Source: Prevotellaceae bacterium (GTDB taxonomy: Bacteria > Bacteroidota > Bacteroidia > Bacteroidales > UBA932). From it: a stretch of 9,116 bases of DNA. The translations under genes were made by a program, and so were the position numbers. How positions within the stretch are numbered: position 1 is the stretch's first letter; each line of letters begins with the position of its first letter. The DNA lies in contig JAIROF010000240.1 of NCBI GenBank assembly GCA_031257655.1, positions 1 through 9,116 on the forward strand, written 5' to 3'. Shown here piece after piece: positions 6,910 through 9,116 of this stretch. The notes below the pieces were generated by a model, which saw only the letters and a list, made by a program, of their open reading frames with translations, searched no databases and was not told the DNA's origin.

Positions 6910-8063
6910 TACTGAGCGATGCGGAGCAGGTTAAAGTCGAAGAGCAGCGATACGCGGAGCGTGTTCGATAGCGGGTCCATTGTTGTAAAGGGGTAGAGGT
7001 AGGAAACGTTAAGCCCAATGAAGTTGTACTTGATGCCGGCGCCAAAGGTAATGTAGCGGCGGTTTCCCTTTCGCTTGGAGTCGTGAAAGTAGCCTCCGCG
7101 CGCGAAAAACAGCTTGCGATACCCGTACTCTACTCCCGCCCCCACCATCACCTCGCTCAGCTCTTCCTGCCACCCGTAGGGGGCGTCGTAAAACGACTGG
7201 AAGAGGCCTTCTACGGCCCCTACCGCGCTATTTTGCCCCAGCACTATCACGCCCGAATCCCTGATGGGAGGCGTAGGCACCAGCAGCTTGCTCAGCTCCA
7301 GCCCTACCATAAAGCTGTTGTCGGCATCCACGTTAAACGTGTACTGTCCTCCCAGGTGGAGAGCTGCGGGGAGGAAGTACCTGTCGGTATTTTCTTTGAT
7401 GTACGCTATTTTTGTTCCCATGTTGGTGATGGTAGCGCCCCATGCGTAGTCGTTGTCGTTGTGGGTACTCTGGTAGTAAACGGCCATGTCGATGCTAAAA
7501 GCGTTTGCGGGCGAAATATTCCCCACACCTCCGCCCTCGGCAAATCCTCCCGTGAGGTCGGAGCGGATGTAGCGAGGTGTAAGCGCCGCCGAGATGTGCT
7601 TGCCAAAGCGGCGAGCGTACGACAAATCTATGGTGAATTCGTTGGGCTTTACCGCCGTAACAAAGTATCCGTTGTCGTTCATGATTTCCATTTCACCAAG
7701 CGAAAAGTAGCGTATGGACATGCCTACGCTTTGCATTTTTCCGATGCGGTAAAAAAAAGAGCCGTAGGTAATATTTACGTCCTGCACAAGGTTTGCCAGC
7801 CATGGGGTAATGGAGAGCCCAATGCCCATTTGGGGTTCTGCAAAAGGGTACTTGGCGGCGTTGTAGTGCTGCGAATTGACGTCGGGAGTTGTGGCAACAC
7901 CCATGTCGCCCATGCCGGCAGCGCGGGCATCGGGGGATATGTTCATAATGGGAATGGCAACCGGAATAGGGTTGAGGTCTTTACTGCCCGTTTGGGCTGC
8001 AACGCTGAGGGGCGGTAGCGCTGCCGCCAGAAGCAGGAATCGTTTGATAGCAGCTGGTAGCAT
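6909..8063 (-). CDS. porV: Type IX secretion system outer-membrane protein PorV (LptO)
   Basis: PorV is a FadL-like beta-barrel in the outer membrane. In the type IX secretion system it receives cargo carrying the C-terminal sorting domain from the SprA/Sov translocon and works with the PorU sortase, PorQ and PorZ in the attachment complex. The protein has 384 residues, against about 390 in Porphyromonas gingivalis. It opens with a signal peptide (basic start, hydrophobic core at 9-22, likely cleavage near AA|QT at 23-24). The diagnostic PorV opening follows: SPDARAAGMGDMGVATTPD at 43-61, a conserved NAAK at 68-71, and TPWLANLVQDVNITY at 86-100. Alternating amphipathic strands with aromatic girdles continue to the end, which finishes unusually with LLRIAQ rather than a terminal aromatic. 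porU, often adjacent in other genomes, is not upstream. ispF follows with overlapping codons. Confidence 0.93.
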   Translation of the reverse strand: MLPAAIKRFLLLAAALPPLSVAAQTGSKDLNPIPVAIPIMNISPDARAAGMGDMGVATTPDVNSQHYNAAKYPFAEPQMGIGLSITPWLANLVQDVNITYGSFFYRIGKMQSVGMSIRYFSLGEMEIMNDNGYFVTAVKPNEFTIDLSYARRFGKHISAALTPRYIRSDLTGGFAEGGGVGNISPANAFSIDMAVYYQSTHNDNDYAWGATITNMGTKIAYIKENTDRYFLPAALHLGGQYTFNVDADNSFMVGLELSKLLVPTPPIRDSGVIVLGQNSAVGAVEGLFQSFYDAPYGWQEELSEVMVGAGVEYGYRKLFFARGGYFHDSKRKGNRRYITFGAGIKYNFIGLNVSYLYPFTTMDPLSNTLRVSLLFDFNLLRIAQ

Positions 8064-8105
8064 TCAAAAAGGTATCTTGTGGGTAACACTATGTTTGTTT
8101 GAGCG

Positions 8106-8136
8106 CAAATATAAAGAAAGTATTTTAGGCTACAAA
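8106..8136 (-). promoter_or_regulatory. Bacteroidota-type promoter for porV-ispF
   Basis: Read on the minus strand, TTTG (8136-8133) and TATATTTG (8113-8106) are separated by exactly 19 bases, a full match to the phylum's primary sigma consensus. Transcription would start near 8099, leaving about 36 bases before the porV ATG at 8063. That leader has no Shine-Dalgarno sequence. Confidence 0.8.
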
Positions 8137-8275
8137 ATTTAGCCGAAAAATCGGTGGCCCATTACCGGCGGCACGGCTTGTGCGGAAGCCACCCGAGGCG
8201 GAAGTCGGCTGAAAAGGCATCTGCGCTCGGATGGGGATAGAAAAACAGGCTGCTCCGGCGCGCGGACGCTTGGGC

Positions 8276-8349
8276 AAAAAAAATCCAAGCTCCAAATATT
8301 GAGTTGACCTGCAAATTGCCCCCTATCAACCCAAAAATTCAGAGCTTGG
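8276..8349 (-). terminator. Long hairpin followed by a T-run on the minus strand
   Basis: Positions 8285-8307 pair with 8326-8349 as an imperfect stem of about 23 bp (CCAAGCTC/GAGCTTGG at the base, GTTGA/TCAAC next to an 18-base loop). On the minus strand the stem is followed by an A and then eight Ts (complement of A8 at 8276-8283), the form of an intrinsic terminator. On the plus strand five Ts lie a few bases past the stem, so it might act in both directions. It would end a minus-strand transcript starting near 8513 and insulate porV from it. Confidence 0.65.
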
Positions 8350-8386
8350 AAAATTTTTCCGGCTTAGCCGCTGCGCACCCCCTGAC

Positions 8387-8476
8387 CTAAAAGTAGGGCA
8401 TCATGAGGATGCTGCCGATGGTGAGCGGTTTCGCGCCAGGTGTATTCGCCACGTTGCCCGCCCCCTTTTTTTTCAA
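8387..8476 (-). CDS. Possible 29-residue small protein, TTG start
   Basis: A short frame begins with TTG at 8476 and ends with TAG at 8387. The sequence GGAAGGAGG (complement of 8482-8490) lies five bases before the TTG and is a strong Shine-Dalgarno match. The peptide opens with three lysines (positions 2-4), passes through a Gly/Ala/Pro-rich middle and ends in a hydrophobic stretch IGSILMMPYF. A GTG eight codons in (8452) is another possible start. A -7 promoter box lies about 45 bases upstream and a hairpin terminator about 40 bases downstream, so the frame sits inside a compact unit of about 240 bases. I do not recognise the peptide. It may not be translated, and the unit could be a small RNA instead. 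Confidence 0.35.
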   Translation of the reverse strand: MKKKGAGNVANTPGAKPLTIGSILMMPYF

Positions 8477-8519
8477 CCTTGCCTCCTTCCGGCTATGCGA
8501 AAAGTGATAAATTGAAATG

Positions 8520-8527
8520 CAAAGGTA
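8520..8527 (-). promoter_or_regulatory. Promoter -7 box for the small unit at 8276-8513
   Basis: On the minus strand this reads TACCTTTG, an exact match to TAnnTTTG and the same octamer as the -7 box of the ATPase promoter. The -33 contact is poor: TTTC at 8549-8546 (spacer 18) is the nearest candidate. Transcription would begin near 8513 and run leftward to the hairpin terminator. Confidence 0.5.
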
Positions 8528-8823
8528 GCATATTTGAGATGATATGAAATGAAAAGCTCATTTATTATGATAATTTCGCTGAATTAAACCGATAGATATT
8601 CTGATATTAAGTTTTTGGAAAGCGTGAGGGGGGTTAAAATCAAAATGTAAGGTCTCATTTTATCGGTTGGAGAGGAACATATATTTTAACTCAACTTTCG
8701 CAAGCTGTTTAATTTGCTGATTGTAATAGCCTTGTGTTTTATTCGCTAAAAAATAGTCGACAAGGTGGGCGCATCTAAAAATAGGAGCAGCTGCCTACCG
8801 TCGACGGCTAATTCTTTTTTTGA
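8528..8823. other. AT-rich stretch with no gene recognised
   Basis: Nearly 300 bases contain stop codons in all frames and no RNA gene that I recognise. Within it, 8756-8761 (GTCGAC) and 8764-8770 (GGTGGGC) pair with 8800-8805 (GTCGAC) and 8793-8799 (GCCTACC), a hairpin with a 2-base bulge and one G-T pair. Seven Ts follow at 8815-8821, ten bases past the stem, which is too far for a standard terminator. The stretch may be a decayed gene or a spacer. Confidence 0.5.
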
Positions 8824-8853
8824 GGTGCTATGAAAAGATTTCTCCTGCGTTAT

Positions 8854-8882
8854 CAATGACGGGGAGTCCCGCTTCGTCATTG
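8854..8882. repeat. Perfect 8-bp palindromic hairpin
   Basis: CAATGACG (8854-8861) pairs with CGTCATTG (8875-8882), with a small inner GGG/CCC stem (8862-8864 with 8868-8870). It is the first of a series of palindromes to the window end and resembles intergenic repeat families dispersed in Bacteroidota genomes. Copy number cannot be judged from one window. Confidence 0.6.
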
Positions 8883-8895
8883 GTAGCGAAGTCGA

Positions 8896-8934
8896 GGAGG
8901 CAGAGCGAAGCGGAGTTCGGTTCCTCCACTCCGC
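8896..8934. repeat. Two overlapping alternative hairpins
   Basis: GGAGG (8896-8900) can pair with CCTCC (8923-8927), while GCGGAGT (8910-8916) pairs perfectly with ACTCCGC (8928-8934) around an 11-base loop. The two structures exclude each other. They belong to the palindrome-rich cluster and have no visible coding role. Confidence 0.45.
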
Positions 8935-8950
8935 GCACTCGTGCTCCGCT

Positions 8951-8974
8951 CGGCGTAGCGTCCACGCTACGTCG
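8951..8974. repeat. Tight palindrome with 2-base centre
   Basis: CGTAGCGT (8954-8961) and ACGCTACG (8964-8971) are perfect complements around CC. Including one G-T pair, the stem extends to 11 bp over 8951-8974. There is no T-run after it, so it is not an intrinsic terminator. Confidence 0.65.
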
Positions 8975-8993
8975 GGTTAAAAGCAAGGCTCCG

Positions 8994-9028
8994 GAGAATT
9001 GAGAATTGAGAATTGAGAATTGAGAATT
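8994..9028. repeat. Tandem heptamer GAGAATT, five copies
   Basis: Five exact copies of GAGAATT run without interruption over 35 bases. Short heptamer arrays of this kind occur between genes in various bacteria and change copy number by slippage. The array lies between two palindromes in the non-coding end of the window. Any frame across it gives only a repetitive low-complexity peptide. Confidence 0.9.
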
Positions 9029-9048
9029 TGAAAGCATTCGTACCCTTT

Positions 9049-9079
9049 CGTCCTGCCGAATTACAAATTCGGCAGGACG
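9049..9079. repeat. Perfect 14-bp palindromic hairpin
   Basis: CGTCCTGCCGAAT (9049-9061) pairs exactly with 9067-9079, and one more T-A pair leaves a 3-base loop. On the plus strand it is followed by CGGGCTTTCTTTCCC, only loosely like a terminator T-run. It is the strongest hairpin in the window and may be a dispersed repeat or a transcription terminator. Confidence 0.75.
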
Positions 9080-9101
9080 GGCTTTCTTTCCCTCCGTAGG
9101 C

Positions 9102-9116
9102 CGTCCCGCAGGGACG
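9102..9116. repeat. Palindrome cut by the window end
   Basis: CGTCCC (9102-9107) pairs with GGGACG (9111-9116) around GCA. The bases just before it (CCGTAGGC at 9094-9101) suggest that the stem continues past the edge, where its partner would be expected to read GCCTACGG. It would then be a larger member of the same palindrome cluster. Confidence 0.5.

Noticed and set aside
7083..8018. 311-codon open frame on the plus strand across porV
   Set aside because: It is antisense to porV, with a composition typical of a shadow frame and no recognisable domain.
8477..8500. Resemblance of GCCGGAAGGAGGCAAGG to the SRP RNA tetraloop region
   Set aside because: The flanking helix 8 bases and the conserved GGTCAGG side are missing, so the likeness is limited to the GGAAGGAGG purine run.
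8100..8500. tRNA, rRNA fragment or riboswitch in the GC-rich spacer
   Set aside because: No T-loop motif, acceptor pairing, rRNA signature or known riboswitch core could be found by eye on either strand.
8828..9037. 69-codon minus-strand frame across the end palindromes
   Set aside because: It reads through hairpins and the heptamer array and begins with a repeated NSQFS peptide, as expected from non-coding repeats.
8854..9116. CRISPR array
   Set aside because: The repeats are different palindromes and a 7-bp tandem run, with no constant 25-40 bp repeat, no spacers and no cas genes.

Overview
The window looks like Bacteroidota (Bacteroidales-like) chromosome. Three things point there. A PorV-type outer-membrane protein of the type IX secretion system (T9SS) is present, and this system is confined to that phylum. 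Two promoters match the Bacteroidota pattern TTTG-N18/19-TAnnTTTG. Start codons mostly lack Shine-Dalgarno sequences. Genes from about 1.8 to 8.1 kb are fairly GC-rich, while several spacers, above all the first 280 bases, are very AT-rich.

Layout, left to right. (1) Positions 1-304 are an AT-rich spacer with six ATGCAT palindromes, ending in a canonical promoter. (2) 305-1501 (+) is a stand-alone AAA ATPase with a DUF4143-like C-terminus. (3) 1502-1820 is a spacer with a nested inverted repeat (MITE-like), a perfectly abutting 19-bp tandem duplication and a promoter -7 box. (4) 1821-3050 (+) is a SpmA-SpmB fused membrane protein with nucleoside-recognition/Gate domains. It meets the next gene tail to tail, and the two stop codons share bases. 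(5) 3047-3517 (-) is a YhbP/UPF0306 flavin-binding-fold protein. (6) 3535-6165 (-) is a class II, B12-dependent ribonucleotide reductase (nrdJ). (7) 6379-6909 (-) is ispF. (8) 6909-8063 (-) is porV, with a strong promoter just upstream. (9) 8064-9116 is about 1 kb without a conventional gene. It holds a possible tiny transcription unit on the minus strand (promoter box, strong Shine-Dalgarno, 29-codon frame, hairpin plus T-run terminator), an unassigned AT-rich stretch, and a cluster of palindromes and a 7-bp tandem repeat running to the window edge.

Functionally these are mostly unrelated housekeeping genes. porV and ispF form one transcription unit with overlapping stop and start codons. 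nrdJ and yhbP probably form a second. PorV serves T9SS export at the outer membrane, IspF the MEP isoprenoid pathway, and NrdJ deoxyribonucleotide supply, which implies the cell makes or imports cobalamin. I see no CRISPR array, prophage, rRNA or tRNA. No clearly new multi-gene system is visible. The least explained pieces are the ATGCAT field before the ATPase gene, the inverted-repeat element at 1.55-1.68 kb, and the small transcription unit at 8.28-8.53 kb.
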